Positions 21,916 through 34,078 are shown, counted from the first letter of the stretch. The stretch is DNA of 64,000 nucleotides from Arion vulgaris (GCA_020796225.1 CM036753.1:77055865-77119864), one strand, 5' to 3'. Made by a program: numbers and translations. Notes: a model not told the origin generated them from the sequence alone.

Positions 21916-22130
21916 CAGGGCAAGAGGCATGATAATGTACGTTCAAACAATGAAACCCGTCTGCTGATCTCGACTCAGCACACGTGTGAACCAGGCCAGG
22001 CCTGCTCGGCAAGTTAGGGTTGTTACCCCCACCACAGAAATGTAAGTTACTGAGGAATAAATCCTGCTGGTTTATTCCAAACCTGACGGATGCCTGCCAA
22101 TTCTCTCTCTCAAACACGGTCTGCACATCT
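21916..22130 (-). CDS. Tentative JMJD1C-like exon (phase 2 in, phase 1 out)
   Basis: The Ser/Thr-rich exon needs phase 1 upstream, but the RRRP exon ends in phase 2, so at least one exon is missing between them. This 215-bp stretch is open across 71 codons. It has an acceptor (pyrimidine-rich, ..caaccag at 22131) and a good donor (CCCTG|gtgaga at 21915), and it converts phase 2 to phase 1 exactly. The encoded sequence (VQTVFERENWQ, LHFCGGGNN, ESRSADGFHC) is not recognised and is richer in Cys than expected for this disordered region. It could be a coincidence or an alternative exon. Confidence 0.35.
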
Positions 22131-22334
22131 CTGGTTGCATGTGAAGGGGGGCGAAATAATAGCTGTCATCCTATCAAATTACGCACTGTTGGTTCCACTA
22201 CAGGTTAAGTGTTCAGTAATATAATCATGGCTTCCCTCAATCCTTGACCTGACTGTCCACCCTACCGTTGTTGGGTCAAATAAATAACACCAGTAGGTCA
22301 CAAGTAACATTTACAACAGATTAATATTGAATTC

Positions 22335-22475
22335 TCCACAAGGAGTTTACTCTTATTTTTGTTATGTTTGTTGGCCTACACGTTCTGATATAACAAGACA
22401 CAATTTGTTCTTAGGTCTGAAGTAGCATGTATCTTGCTTATGAAGCTTTAATATCATACATAACAAACAAACAAG
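22335..22475 (-). mobile_element. SINE-like element R3, minus-strand copy
   Basis: Read on the minus strand it contains TTTGTTTG..., a diverged middle, then GTTATATCAGAACGTGTAGG, AACATAACAAAAATAAG and TAAACTCCTTGTGGAGAA. No clear target duplication was found. Confidence 0.6.
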
Positions 22476-22534
22476 GTAACATTTAGCAATACTATAGTAC
22501 TAGGATGATAAACAACATACTATACAGAAAATTA

Positions 22535-22765
22535 TATACTTTGGTCACATCAAGCGTCACGATGGTCTGGAAAGAACAATACTAGAGGGCAGAGTCCCAG
22601 GACGCAAAGGCAGACCAAGAAGAAGATGGCTACAAGATATTAAAGAAACCATGAACATGACCATCGACGAAGTGGGTGAACTGGCAAAAGAGAGTAAATT
22701 TCAGAAGCGTTGCAAAGAGAGCAACGTACTATAAAGGATACGGACCTTGATGATGATGATGAAGA
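22535..22765 (+). pseudogene. LINE 3' end (RTE-like tail) with (GAT)n terminus
   Basis: The plus frame reads YFGHIKRHDGLERTILEGRV, then PGRKGRPRRRWLQDIKE, MTIDEVGELAKESKFQKRC, and ends in a stop followed by (GAT)n. This is the canonical C-terminal tail of RTE-like non-LTR retrotransposons, whose 3' ends are short tandem repeats. The frame is intact over about 60 codons, so it is relatively young, but it is strongly 5'-truncated. Confidence 0.8.
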
Positions 22766-22871
22766 TAGTACTAGGCACGAGTTCCAGTTTGTATACAGTA
22801 CAATACTTAATGACAAAACAACAATGCTGTGATATAAACCAAATCAACTCCAGTATATAATTTAATTCAAT

Positions 22872-23128
22872 CTTATTCTTCTTCGAACGCTCCATATCGA
22901 ACACTTGTTAACCACTCTGTGTGATTTGTATGTGATCTGAGCCTAAGAGCGATTGTACATTGTGCCAGTTATGCGCCTATAAGTAGGCCAGCACATCCGA
23001 TTTCTGCGATGCTTTTATTGACTATGGTAGCTTCCTAAGTTCTAATCAGTCGCCTCTTACAACATGCATTGTAGGTGGCAGCGGTACTATTCTATGCTTC
23101 CATTGTGAGCCCCGACATCACACGGTCG
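22872..23128 (-). mobile_element. SINE-B, copy 1 (minus strand)
   Basis: The reverse complement runs GTGTGATGTCGGGGCTCACA, GTAAGAGGCGACTGATTAG, AAATCGGATGTGCTGGCCTA, CTTATAGGCGCATAACTGGC, GTGGTTAACAAGTG, and a GTTCGAAGAAGAATAAG tail. Copies in plus orientation are at 24829, 37423, 39857 and 44733. Confidence 0.75.
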
Positions 23129-23574
23129 TAATGGAATATAGACACAAGAAAGCTAACAATAAATCGGTCAGTATTGTGCTACTAGATAGTTCCTTCTTTC
23201 GTCAAAGGTCCAATCAAAGGTCCACGTCCTCCTGACACATGAAGTTTCTTGTCTCACCAAACACAATGCTTTTTCCAAAGGAAAGTTCATTGGACACTAA
23301 AGCTAGGTAAAGTGAGTTTCTGTTGTAAATATCATTATCCTCAGTGCAGATCAGTGCTTATCCCCGGGGAAAGCTACCAATATGAACTTCGCAAGGAGCC
23401 CAAGACGCAGTGAATGAGATGACAAGTTAGGATCCGAGAACTAGCGATGACCAAGAAAGATCCTATTTCTAGTGATAAAAAAGAACGACAAAGTCAGGAG
23501 TCGCCAAAATGTCTTATGAAATCGGATGTGTCGGACTGGAAATTGTGGAGGTGATGCAACGCAATAAACTTTTT

Positions 23575-23800
23575 TTTAGTTTAGTCGTCGGATCATCATC
23601 ACTGCACATTGAACCAATTAGTCCATAAGTGCTCCGATCTCCTCCTCAGTGTGTCTCTCATCGTGTGAAAACTAACGACGGATCTTTGTTGGTTTACTTT
23701 TCTTCTTTGGTTACCAGCACAGTGTTCTTGTCAGCTACAACACATTTGACTTGGAATGCTTGCAGTCTAGTTAGCGCTGAAGACACCATTACTTGAATTG
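23575..23800 (+). repeat. Unclassified dispersed repeat R7, copy 1
   Basis: Shares tttagtcgtcggatca, ccataagtgctccgatct, ttgttggtttac, cacatttgacttgg and caccattacttgaa with 57675-57912. About 225 bp with no coding capacity. Confidence 0.65.
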
Positions 23801-24014
23801 TGTGCAGTGGTTAATCTACAAATGTACTTTTAATGAGAAATACCTACATAAATTATGCTTGAATCAATCACTTATAGTAAAGAATTCGTATTCAATTCAT
23901 GTGGTGCAGTGGCAACAAAAAAAATGTGTTAGGTCGTTAGTTTTTTTTAATCAACATCACACGATGAGTAATGTCATCAATACCACTTCAGTTGCTATTG
24001 CCTCCTAGCGTTAC

Positions 24015-24127
24015 GCTAGGTCTGCCTCAGTGTTGTTTGCAGCAGGAAAAATCTCACTATAGCAGGGGATCAAATGGAGACCACCCGTTTAAGAAGCAAG
24101 TGCCCTAACTACTGTACTACCACGGCT
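24015..24127 (-). repeat. tRNA-derived SINE head (decayed)
   Basis: The minus strand reads GTGGTAGTACAGTAGTTAGG (A-box-like), then GCACTTGCTTCTTAAACGGG and a TTTGATCCCCTG B-box-like stretch. It lacks a complete acceptor stem and is not a functional tRNA. Confidence 0.5.
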
Positions 24128-24611
24128 TTATTGACACTGTATAAGAGCTAATTAAATAAGACAAATATCAAAGTTCCATTAAGTACAATCGATTTACTTG
24201 TTAAATAGGCAACATATGTTCAATGTTTGCTTGAACAATGTTACCTTTTCTCGTGGCAAGAACTTGTCAAAGAAAACTATTTAGACACAGGCAGATAAAT
24301 AATAAACATATGCAGATACATATTTGTAAAACACGAATGCATATACTACGGTAAATATGTCATTTCCAAAGTCGCAGAGGACGTGTACCGTGACCTAAAT
24401 ATTAGAGAGACTAATGTTCTACTTTGATATCATCAACTCGTTCGTTCACCTGCTTCTTTTCAAGTCAAAAACTATGATCATTTTCATAGCAAACAACTAG
24501 TGTTGTGTTAAACACATAGTCATCCTGTAGCAGTAATATTAGCACTATGTCACAACTATACAGATTACGTTCTTAATCAACAATTTACACGTTGTATTAC
24601 TGGAAATAAAT

Positions 24612-24648
24612 TATTATATATATATATATAATATATATATATATATAT
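24612..24648 (+). repeat. (TA)n microsatellite
   Basis: A pure TA tract with one phase break. Confidence 0.9.
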
Positions 24649-24828
24649 GTCAGTGATTGTTTGTCTAGGCCAGCCAAAAGTCATATGAGAATAGAACTTG
24701 ATATGATTATAAAAGGTTAAATGAAACATAATACAGTCCTAACCTTTATTAACAGTTGTGTACTTAACCAGAGCCAACTATAAACTACTGCTACGGCTAT
24801 AGCCTGGCTGTGACTTAACATATACCAC

Positions 24829-25092
24829 CGCCATGTGTTGCTGGGGTCCGCAAGGAAGCAGAGAATAGGAACACTGCCACCTATACGACATGTCGTAAGA
24901 GGCGACTGACGGTAGGGACCTAGGGAGCTACCTAGTCAATAAAAAGCGTGGCAGAAATCGGATATGTTGTCCTACTTGTAGGCGCATAACTGGTACAACG
25001 TACAATCCTTCTTAGACTATGATCACATACAGATCTGACAAAGAGTGGGTTAACAAGTAGTCGATATGGAAGGTTCGAAGAAGAAGAAGAAC
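24829..25092 (+). mobile_element. SINE-B, copy 2
   Basis: Starts CATGTGTTGCTGGGGTCCGC, has the ATGTCGTAAGAGGCGACTGA box, GCAGAAATCGGATATG, TACTTGTAGGCGCATAACTG, GGTTAACAAGTAGTCGATAT, and a GTTCGAAGAAGAAGAAG tail. Confidence 0.8.
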
Positions 25093-26037
25093 AAATGGTC
25101 TATATATGTATACAATACAGTGAGTAACACACACTAACCTGTGGTTATATAATAGTCACCGACCACAAGTTAACATAACTGACTACTTGTTTGTAGATCA
25201 GGCATTTCAAAGCTGCTACAAAACACAGCATCCAGTGAGAAGTTAGCACTAACACACAAATAGCAATTATCTTGAAACTAGTTCGGTTATAACATGAAAA
25301 CAGGCAAGGAAATCCAACATCATATGATAACTCCTTGTGTTATTTATGGCAAGTACTATCACGTATCCTCTTTCCCGTGTACCTTTATTTATAGCTTAAC
25401 ACAAACCACAGACGGAGACTATGTGCTTAAATAGATAAAAGTCTGTGTCAACCAGACATACTCAACTCGGGAGACCGGTTATTTGTACAGGCCTGTTTAC
25501 AGACTGTCGTACAGTCTGACGTGTCATCAGGCCTGGCTGGTTTTGATGGAGTGAATGTCCTGTCTACCTCTTGTTACTAGATTCCGAGGTCGTGATACAT
25601 TTTCTTGCTAAGTGTAAACTATTGACGGGCTACTCGACACTAAGTGTTGCATTGACGCAACAGCGGTCTAAGTTGAGCATAACAAGCAACACTTGTCAAA
25701 CTAGACAAGTGAGCCACTTGATACAAGGCAGCACAATATGATAATTACATTTTTTTGAATGGAATCGAAAAAGAAAATAAACAACTATATCAATCAAATA
25801 TGTTGGACCTAGAACTAGACATGAACATGTTTAACACATTGCAAAACAAACATTAGAAACCATCAAGATAAATAACACTGGTGAGACCATGACATGAAAC
25901 ATGAATATTTGATACTAGTTAAACATCAACGTTCTGTTATTTCAAGATTTTTTTCTCGCTCAATCTGACCCGAATCTACTAGTATTTTAGAACATGGTCA
26001 CATTTATTAACGATAACTTCATCGAGGTCATTGTTTT

Positions 26038-26192
26038 TATACAGCTATATTCCATGTTATATAGCTATATTCTGTGTTATACAGCTATATTCCGTGTTAT
26101 ACAGCTGCATTCAATGTTATACAGCTGTATTCAATGTTAACAGCTGCATTCATGTTATACAGCTATTCCATGGTTATACAGCTATACAATAA
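26038..26192 (+). repeat. ~20-bp tandem array, about 8 units
   Basis: The unit is tatacagctatattccatgt with C/T variation (ctgcattc, ctgtattc) and two shortened copies. Confidence 0.85.
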
Positions 26193-26942
26193 ATACTTCA
26201 CGACTACACATGATTGTGTGAACAAATTGCAACAACACCTGTTGAAATATAAAACAAGTCTGTTACAAGGACTTGACAATATAACAAGATGATCATAAAC
26301 AACCTGAAAGTTGAACGTGAGCACGACAGTCTACAAACCTGGAGATACCATTAGCGAGGTAAAAAAAAAAGACTAAAGATCCAGAGTTTGTTTATTTCAA
26401 GCTGAAGAACGACTGTTACCTTTCACTAGCACTGGGAATATCAAGACCCACATCACTAGAACCCAGCCGCTATTTCTGGCATCTAGAGATGAGATAATAT
26501 TGATTCTTCCTACCACCCCAGCTCGCTCACTCCATTCCTGGAGCATACAACAAACAGCAATTACTATTGTACACATGCTGTAATTGGAGTACGCAGAACA
26601 AAGAAAGCCCCCCAACCCATCCCTATGGCGACGCTACTTGACTGTCTGTGGCAGTCTGGTCATGTATGCATGCACAGACGAGTGTTTTAATAGTGAATGC
26701 ATTCTCATCTGACAGATGTGGAGAGATCACGTTGATAAGCTAGCTCAGCTGTTAGATTTGATGGATACTTTCTCTTTATTTACTTTTCTTTTCAAATCAA
26801 ACGCATATATTATTCATATATTTCTGGTAACGGTTAGCCAGAGAATAATGATCAATTAATACACAGGAAAATATGAAATTGCAAGGAATAGTAGGACACA
26901 AAAATGAAATTAAATACAATCATTAAAAACACAAATACTCAC

Positions 26943-27039
26943 AGATGAAGAATCCTTGTTGTGATGTTTGGTGACAGTACTCCAGGTCTCCTTCGCTGAG
27001 CTACTCCAACATCCACTCCGTTCAGAATAGAATCCACAA
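26943..27039 (-). CDS. JMJD1C: JMJD1C/KDM3-like demethylase, RRRP-box exon
   Basis: Acceptor ..aatctcttcag ends at 27040; donor ct|gtgagt at 26942. It begins with two bases that complete the Val codon left by exon 41131-41047 (G|TT). It reads VVDSILNGVDVGVAQRRRP followed by GVLSPNITTRILHL and ends with two bases of a codon. It aligns with the vertebrate JMJD1C stretch in which two valines, an S-LLKG segment and a Gly-Ile/Arg-Arg-Arg box follow the second half of the N-terminal domain. Extending past the donor meets an in-frame TGA, which supports the chosen splice site. The minus-strand frame starting with the long AT-rich leader is a different frame and is not the gene. Confidence 0.85.
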
Positions 27040-27126
27040 CTGAAGAGATTAAGTAACAAGTCTGATGTTATTGACAAGACATTTATGAAGATATAGCAAT
27101 ACTCAGAGAAACAGCTAGCTATTTCA

Positions 27127-27152
27127 TTGTTGTGTGTATATATATATATATA
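27127..27152 (+). repeat. (TA)n microsatellite
   Basis: A short tgtgtgtatatatatatata tract, upstream of the exon acceptor in transcript sense. Confidence 0.85.
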
Positions 27153-27634
27153 GAAGGCATCAAACATTATCTACGCCATCATCAAATTTCTCACATAAAG
27201 AAGAAAATACGTTATATGAAAGAAACAATAAACGACACTAACAACATAACTAACATGTGGCGTGACCTATGACTGGAGTGGGGGAAAAGTGTCTGATTCT
27301 TCTAAAACAAGTAACCAAGTAGTGCTAGTATAAGTTTAACCTCTCACTACTTTAGTGTATACTTTGATAACGGAAGCAGGGTTACATTTACATTGCGCTT
27401 CGTGGTTTTTAAGGAGCGACAATAAACATGATGGGAAGAATGGGAATTGTATTATAGACTGCCAGTTTCTTCTGGCAAATGTAAAATTAAATATGAAAAA
27501 TATACAGAAATGATTGATTCTTTGATAAACTATCTACATAAAATGAATTTTGTAGACATGAGCCCACAAACACATACGAAGAGAAAATGCGACATAATAA
27601 TTCCTCTCGTACCGTTATACGTTGCATAGGGCCT

Positions 27635-28010
27635 GCAAGTAATTTCTCCATACCACTCTATCCTGGGCAACTCGCTCAATCTACTCCATGGAACTGAGAC
27701 CGACATTTCCTGCCTCTCTCAGCAACGTTCGCCCCAGGGTTTCCTAAGGTCGACTTCTCTTGAACCCCTTGCATCCCCTCCAATGTCTGCCCTGACATTC
27801 GTTGATCATTTCTCCTCAAGGTGTGCCAAACATATCTCCATCCTCTCTTTCCTATAACAGTTGTCACTAGTGGTTGACCAGACATATCTCTGATTTAATC
27901 ACCCCTCCTGAATTCGTTCCATTTTATATTCATTATTTTTCGCAGACATCTATTTTCAAATGCATTCAACTTGCTTTCCATATCTTTAGTCGTTTTCCAG
28001 TCCTACATTC
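27635..28010 (-). pseudogene. LINE 3' fragment, minus strand
   Basis: The minus frame reads GKRGWRYVWHTLRRNDQRMS, then GQTLEGMQGVQEKSTLGNPG, with the R-W---G/WH-LRR pattern of RT C-terminal tails. Upstream (27890-28010) is more degraded related sequence. Multiple slips are present. Confidence 0.6.
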
Positions 28011-28017
28011 GAAATGA

Positions 28018-28178
28018 AAATCGTGGCATATCCTTTACAAGACGTCGTCATCAACTACAGTAAACGAGTCGCCGATATTCTAGGCACCACTTATACGTTC
28101 AGTAGTTTGACATTGCCACATTCGGAAACTAATGGAATATTCCGCTATGTACGAAACGGAAACTTATAAATCTGAGGT
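28018..28178 (+). repeat. Unclassified dispersed repeat R6, copy 1
   Basis: Shares gcatatcctttac, agtaaacgag, ttctaggcaccacttatacg and tagtttg.cattgc with 61085-61250, where a tRNA-like head lies next to it on the opposite strand. Confidence 0.6.
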
Positions 28179-29914
28179 GGTCAGACCGGATCAGATCAGA
28201 TCTGGAGAAAACCGTGGGAGACTGCGGTGATAAATTGGCGATTTAGGACAACGAAACGTATGTATAGTATCAAATAAGCAAGCAAGCAAGCAAAATGAAT
28301 AATTAAATGATAAAACTAACAAAAATCCAATGAAATATTTCGCCAATGACTAGCAGCTATGAACTTAACAATAAACAAACAAAAATAAGATACGGCCGTA
28401 ACGAGAAAAGTGTGTCTGTAGTAAACATGCTATGAGATTGTCTGTGTTTAAAGCTAGTAGTATTTCACGATCAATCATTGATCACATATTAACCAAAAAC
28501 GACAAACAAGTTTGTATGTGGTGAATCATTCACTGACATTATCAGCAACAAGCATCCATTATTCTTGTTTATAGACCAACCACACTGTCCTAGTTCCAAC
28601 TTCCTTCTGTGAGTAGTATGTATTGCCAGCCACAGCCAATTTCTCAGCACAAATTTGTTCGTTAACTACTATTTATTCCCTCATATACTACTTATCCCTT
28701 CCCCCAACCACTCTCCTCGATACTACTCATTTTCTCTAATTTACACAACGTTATCGAAAGTCTTCCCCCGTGATATTCTATTTATACTCGTCTGCGTAAT
28801 GCTTGTTTTTTCTTCTCGACTCCATTCTATATTTACTTTTCACGTTTACTTTACCCCAGCGAGGAAAAGCCTCTCCAGTCCACGGCCTATTAGCACTCAT
28901 GCTGGCCTGTTCTGAGTTTCTTTATATTTCTTCTCTCCCCCTGTTTTATCAGATGGAGTGCAGAAGTTGTGGTTGAAACGATACATTTGTGCGAGTGGCG
29001 TGTTGAGATAAGCTCTCAGTTTCACTAGAAGTCCTTCCCGCAAGATCGGAACAATTATAACACGCAAGAGGGAAATCCGTTTTCCCGGGAAAGATAATGC
29101 AACAAAACAAGCACAAAGACAAGTATTTGATAAGCACATGTACTTCCTATGTGGTTGTTCTATTACAGTAGCTATAATTAACTAACACTGAGGATGTCTA
29201 ATTTGGGACAAAGTTATAATATAAGCTAACATCAAATATTGCGTGATCTTCATTCCACATGTAATGTCTTTCAGTGCGGCGGCGTAACAAATATGTTGGT
29301 TAACAAATTTTTGGTAACGAGATTGTCTTCCCTCTTCGATTTATACTCGCTTAACAATACTGTAATAATGCAGTCTGTTACTATGGTCACTCCCTGGCAG
29401 TGGAGTATGGTCATGGTTAACTCTGGTTCAAGCGCATCTTCAGGATGGTTATTGTAGTTTTGTCTTTAGATTTATTAATAATAGATGGCGTTCACCAGAT
29501 GTACATATAGAAAACTAAATTGATTATCTCACAATAGACAGTAAATAATGACGCTGTCTGCAAGAGATGAGAATAAAGAGAGAAGTAGATGGAAGATCAG
29601 TTCACAATCATCTATTAGGGACTATCATCTATTGAAAGCCTTCAGAAGTTTAACAGACAGAACTAGCCACAACAAAGACAACATACAAAACATTCAACAC
29701 AATGATTAACACGTTTAAGGTTAAGTTTAACCTCAGTGTCTTCTTCTCGCGATCGTTAACCTCATTGTCTGATACTTGGGAACCACATAGAGGCAATCAG
29801 TGATACAAGTTTGTGGAAGTGGTTAGAAATATATGCACTTTGGTGCATGGCTAGAGTAGTAAACAATATAATAAATGGCTCATAAACACATGGATTAATT
29901 GATAGGACCATCAC

Positions 29915-30155
29915 CATTGTATTTCCGTGAGTAACAATGTGTGATCCATCTCTTTCTTACAAAGGAAGATCACAGCAACAGTGCACGCACTCCGTAGCAC
30001 CGGCGAGGGGACCCGATGTAATTTAGAAGATGGTGAAAATATGTAGGAATTTAATTTTTTTTTAACCTTTCTAATTAATTTTGTCTGGGCAGCGACTTTT
30101 CAGCCTGTTCTTCTCGATTTTGCACCGCCAGTGGCTCTTGTACGTGCTCAACTTG
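29915..30155 (+). repeat. Unclassified dispersed repeat R4, copy 1
   Basis: Blocks gtgagtaac, atctctttcttac, agtgcacg, tagcaccggcgagg, ccgatgtaattt and a cttctcgattttgcaccgcc end are shared with 57958-58205 and 62825-63095. No coding capacity. Confidence 0.65.
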
Positions 30156-30559
30156 AAGACGGGACCTAGTTTCTAGAAACACATGGAAACTGACAGAAAA
30201 GAGCAAATGAAAAAAAGAACAGCTGTCTACAAGAATAATAAACAGACTGGACAGACATTACTGTAAGATGAATGATAAAAAGGGAGTTGTACGGGATAAG
30301 AGTGAGCCACATTGATAAAGCAACTGAGGAGGCAGACAATAAAAGCAAAAACCACATCCACCAGATACAGGCATATATTATGAAGAGGCTAACTAGTTTA
30401 TCAGAAGAAAATAAACACAAATTGTGGCAAACAGAATAACCTAGTCATCAAACAAACGATATGTATTAGCAACTCAATAAAATAACCGTAATCTGCCAAC
30501 TCCACACATGTCAGTTTTACAAGCTAAAGATATGAATATCGGATGAATAACACGATACT

Positions 30560-31150
30560 GACACAACAATATTCTTCTTCTTTACGTTTATCTTTATCAA
30601 TCACGTTCAACACTCTTTGTAATATGTGTGCTTTTTTACAGAGAAAGTGAGTAAGCTGTGCTCCTGTTCTTAGGCACATCGTTTAGGAACTGCAAATCCG
30701 AAATTCGGCCTAAAGTGATGATTGGACTTGACAGTCCCAGACAACTACAATTTTTGTTCTTGCACTGAGCGTGGATTTACCATATATTGATCAACTCTCA
30801 GCCACCCATTGCAGCTTATGATCTGTGCCGAAGAGCATATTGATGCGTTGTCACATTTTCTGACACGTTGAGGTCACATAACCGGATACGGAACATTTTA
30901 AACTGTTTTAGGATATGTGTCGTTTCTTTGTCGTCCCCAGAGGATTTGGAGTTTTCACTTTCATTTTATGGAGCAGAAACTACGGAAAGGGGGAGCACAT
31001 CAATCAGTAGGCTGTATTGTTACATATCACTGTTTTGCTTTTTATATGTAGCTGTATATGAACATCAGCCATTAATAGTTTCGCCAGAACCGGGCAACTC
31101 TGGTACGACCAACGGTCACTAGCCGTTCTGTGCCGGTTATCCATTTTTAA
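30560..31150 (+). repeat. Unclassified dispersed repeat R5, copy 2
   Basis: Runs parallel to 4190-4740 block by block (gaaattcggcc, ttgacagtc, ttcttgcact, gatctgtgccgaagagc, ttttaggatatgt, catcagccattaatagttt, ctggtacgacc). This copy lacks the GA tract. It is followed at 31185 by a LINE tail, so R5 may sit inside a longer element. Confidence 0.5.
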
Positions 31151-31184
31151 ACGTCAGTCCGGACACTTACATAGGCGCAGCCTA

Positions 31185-31500
31185 TACAGTCGATGTATGG
31201 GTAAGGCGGCAGAAGATCGGTTGGTGGACAGACTAAAAAAACGCTTTAAAGACACTCTTAGTCTAAAATGCTTCGATATAGACACCATGTGCTTGGAATC
31301 TCTGGCGCAAGATCGCCAAATGTGGCGCTGTAACAACACAAGAGGAACTCGTATAGATGAGAAACGTCGTACTGTTGAAGCGCAGAGAAAGCGAGCTGTG
31401 TGAAAAGACAGAACACCCAACACCCACATTTCTAACTTTGATCATGGTAGGAGATTGTGTTCCAAAAATGGATTCTACACTCCATCAGAGAAGTGCAACA
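31185..31500 (+). pseudogene. LINE C-terminal fragment, same family as 35930-36941
   Basis: The plus frame reads GKAAEDRLVDRLKKRFKDTL, then LKCFDIDTMCLESLAQDRQM, WRCNNTRGTRIDEKRRTVEA and QRKRAV, then a stop. The usual terminal C2H2 zinc finger follows only in degraded form (SNFDHG..LCSK). The frame is intact for 68 codons. Confidence 0.8.
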
Positions 31501-33189
31501 CCACAGTCTAAGACTGTTGTGATCATTGCTTGCTAATAGACGTCTATTATAGGTCATCCACTCTGAGATACTATTCGTATGTTGTGCGAACAAATCGCAT
31601 ACCACTAGCAGCTGAACTTATACTACTAGCTAATCTTATGATAGCTCTATGGTCCCACAATGACGTTTAAACACGCGACTATCACTATCAAGCTCTAGGA
31701 GGAGCAGATAACACTAACAAGACCGTAACCAGCATCAAATGTCAAGCTCTCTGGCAGTGATAGTCAGAGACTGTTCTCAAATAACATTCAAGATGACGTA
31801 CAAGAGTGATGAATGAAGAGAAAAACATCGGTGTGTATGTACGAGCGTGTGACAAACAAGACAGTAAAAAGAATATAAAACTGGAGTACTTATGTCTTAT
31901 ACTGGTATCAAATGTTTAACAATTATCCTTTGATATGTAGACAAACACTAACCGTTGAAGACAACACTATACGGTCCATTGTTTAAAGTTGTCCGTTAAA
32001 GGCAACACTTCTGTCCGTAGATAACACTGCGTTGTATATACCACTATTCGTTGCAGACATATACATATGTTTACACAACACTGCCTTTATAAAGTGGAAC
32101 ACTCGGTCAACTGCTATTTAAGCTACAAGTTATTGCGTTCTCCGAGGGAACGTCAAAACAAAGTTGTTACGTCCAATGGCATATTCAAATCACAAACTAA
32201 ACGTTCAGAAAACACACAACGATAACACTACACAGCTCACCGTGTTGAAAGCTAGCGGTGCGTGCACAAGTAACAGGCGTGTGTACTCGAGCCCGCTAAT
32301 ATACTACACGCACACTGAAGGTTGTTCTTGCCAGGTTAGTTAATCAGCTGCTGGCGTAAGCCACAAGACGGGGTCGGTGTTAACGCCACAAGCAAAAAAT
32401 AGACACTGTGTTGGTCGAGTCATCAGTGTTAGCACTGGCGCGCGATTAAAAAAAGTATCTGGTGGGGCGAGAGAGGAAGGAGAGAGAGAGAAAGACAGGC
32501 AGACAGACACAACAGACGAGGTAACGGAGAGACGGACACAACAGACGATGTAAAGAGAGTTGGAGAAATAGATAGTGTTGACTTTCAGCACTTTGAGCGG
32601 CGAGAGTTAAACCAGCTATGTAGTAGTTTCTGCCTCCTATTAGCTCAGCACCTAGTCCATTTTTGAGCTTGTGGAAAGGAAATGTAGCATGCGATAGGGG
32701 TTGAGAAGAAACAGAAATAACTGAAACTAGTTTTATAATCTATAAATAATGACGGCAGTCAGTCACGCCGCCAAGTATATGAACCACATAAGAAATGTTT
32801 CAAGTAAACATTTGTCGTTTGATAGACGAAACAGGTGAACAACGTCTGAGCTTTTTATTTTGAAAGACGAATGGGTTGCTGGGCAAATAGAAAATATATA
32901 CAAAAGTAACTGACGGCAAAAAATAAGGCACTTCTGTAAAACTATCACAGATTATGTTGTAATATTTCGCACGAAAAGCAATGAAATTGGTATATATATT
33001 TTTAATTATTATTATTATAGCAGACACTTGGTGAAACTAATGATAACCGTGTTCGTTATTGAAAAGAAAACTTTGCCATCTGGGTTCAAATGCGAAAAAG
33101 GAAAATTAAAGTGTTGGGTAATAATAACAAAAACATGAAAGACATTACGTATTCATTCATACCAAACGAAGCATAATTTAGTTGTTTGC

Positions 33190-33600
33190 GTTCGTTTTTT
33201 AATCAACCAAGTGAATCACTCCCTGTGATCTGTGTGGTTTACATGAAAGCGAGTACGCATGTTCTTCGTTAGGCGTTTTACGTATGTCAGGCATATCCGA
33301 ATCTCTGTCTAATGTGATTGATGTTTGGGTTTATCTGACCTGACAGTTCTAGACATCTGTTATGTCTCAAACTGTACATAGTTCACATTGATCACTTCTC
33401 AGTCATTGAATGAGACTTGCTATGGTTTGAACTGAAGAACATGTGCATGTGTGTTTCTGCGGTTTCTGATGATGTGCAGGTCGCTGGGTATAAAAACAGC
33501 TTTGGGACGTGTATCATTTTGCCGTGACCAGGCAATTTGAAGTGTTTACTCTGTATGTTCCATTCAGGAAAGCGGAAACGTTGACACAAAACAGAGCACT
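33190..33600 (+). repeat. Unclassified dispersed repeat R5, weak copy 3
   Basis: Order-conserved weak matches to the other R5 copies (ttaatca, ctgacagt, tctgttatgtct, cttctcagtcattgaa, gaggtcgctg-like stretch, acgtgtatc.tttt, caatttgaagt). Strongly diverged, so the assignment is tentative. Confidence 0.35.
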
Positions 33601-33700
33601 TAAAAACAAAGCAAGGCAGCTCTACACACACAGTACACGACTTTTTGTTTTTGCAGCTTGCACAACTTCCCTACCCCAACGTGTCTGGCATCTGGTACAT

Positions 33701-34078
33701 AAGCGGTTCCCAAACTTTGCATTACCACGGACCCACTTTTAAATACATTTTGCTACCGCGGACTCCCAAAAGTTTCTATATATGAAAATCTTCTAGCGAT
33801 GAAGATATTATTACACACACCAACAGTCAAGCTGGCTTCAATTTCTCAGACTACGGGAAGCTTAAAATGATCTTTCATTTTGTCCTGTCAGACTCCGGTC
33901 TGGACTAGATCCTTTGATTTCGCAGCGAAACTAGTTTACCACTGTTTTTATACATCATTTTAAAATTTAATTTTGTGTTTGAAATGTCAAAGATCGTAAT
34001 ATTTCTTCAAGCGCTTGAGGATCCCTGTGAGTACCTGGCAGACCCCGTATATCCGCGGACCCCCAGTTTGGGAACCTG
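33701..34078. mobile_element. hAT-type MITE, 378 bp
   Basis: Degenerate ends GGTTCCCAAACTTTG and AGTTTGGGAACC are inverted, matching the well-known hAT terminal motif. Eight-base flanks TGGTACAT (33693-33700) and TGGTGCAT (34079-34086) differ at one base, as expected of an 8-bp hAT target duplication. Subterminal inverted GACCCAC/GCGGACCCCC-like blocks are present. No transposase. Confidence 0.75.

Larger units (their letters stand above)
22131..26942 (-). other. Intron between RRRP exon and tentative exon, 4.8 kb
   Basis: The donor at the RRRP exon is gtgagt at 26942. It contains an R3 copy, a LINE tail, two SINE-B copies, R7, a tRNA-like SINE head, (TA)n and a 20-bp array. In 25100-26035 and 26200-26940 nothing is recognised. 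Confidence 0.5.
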
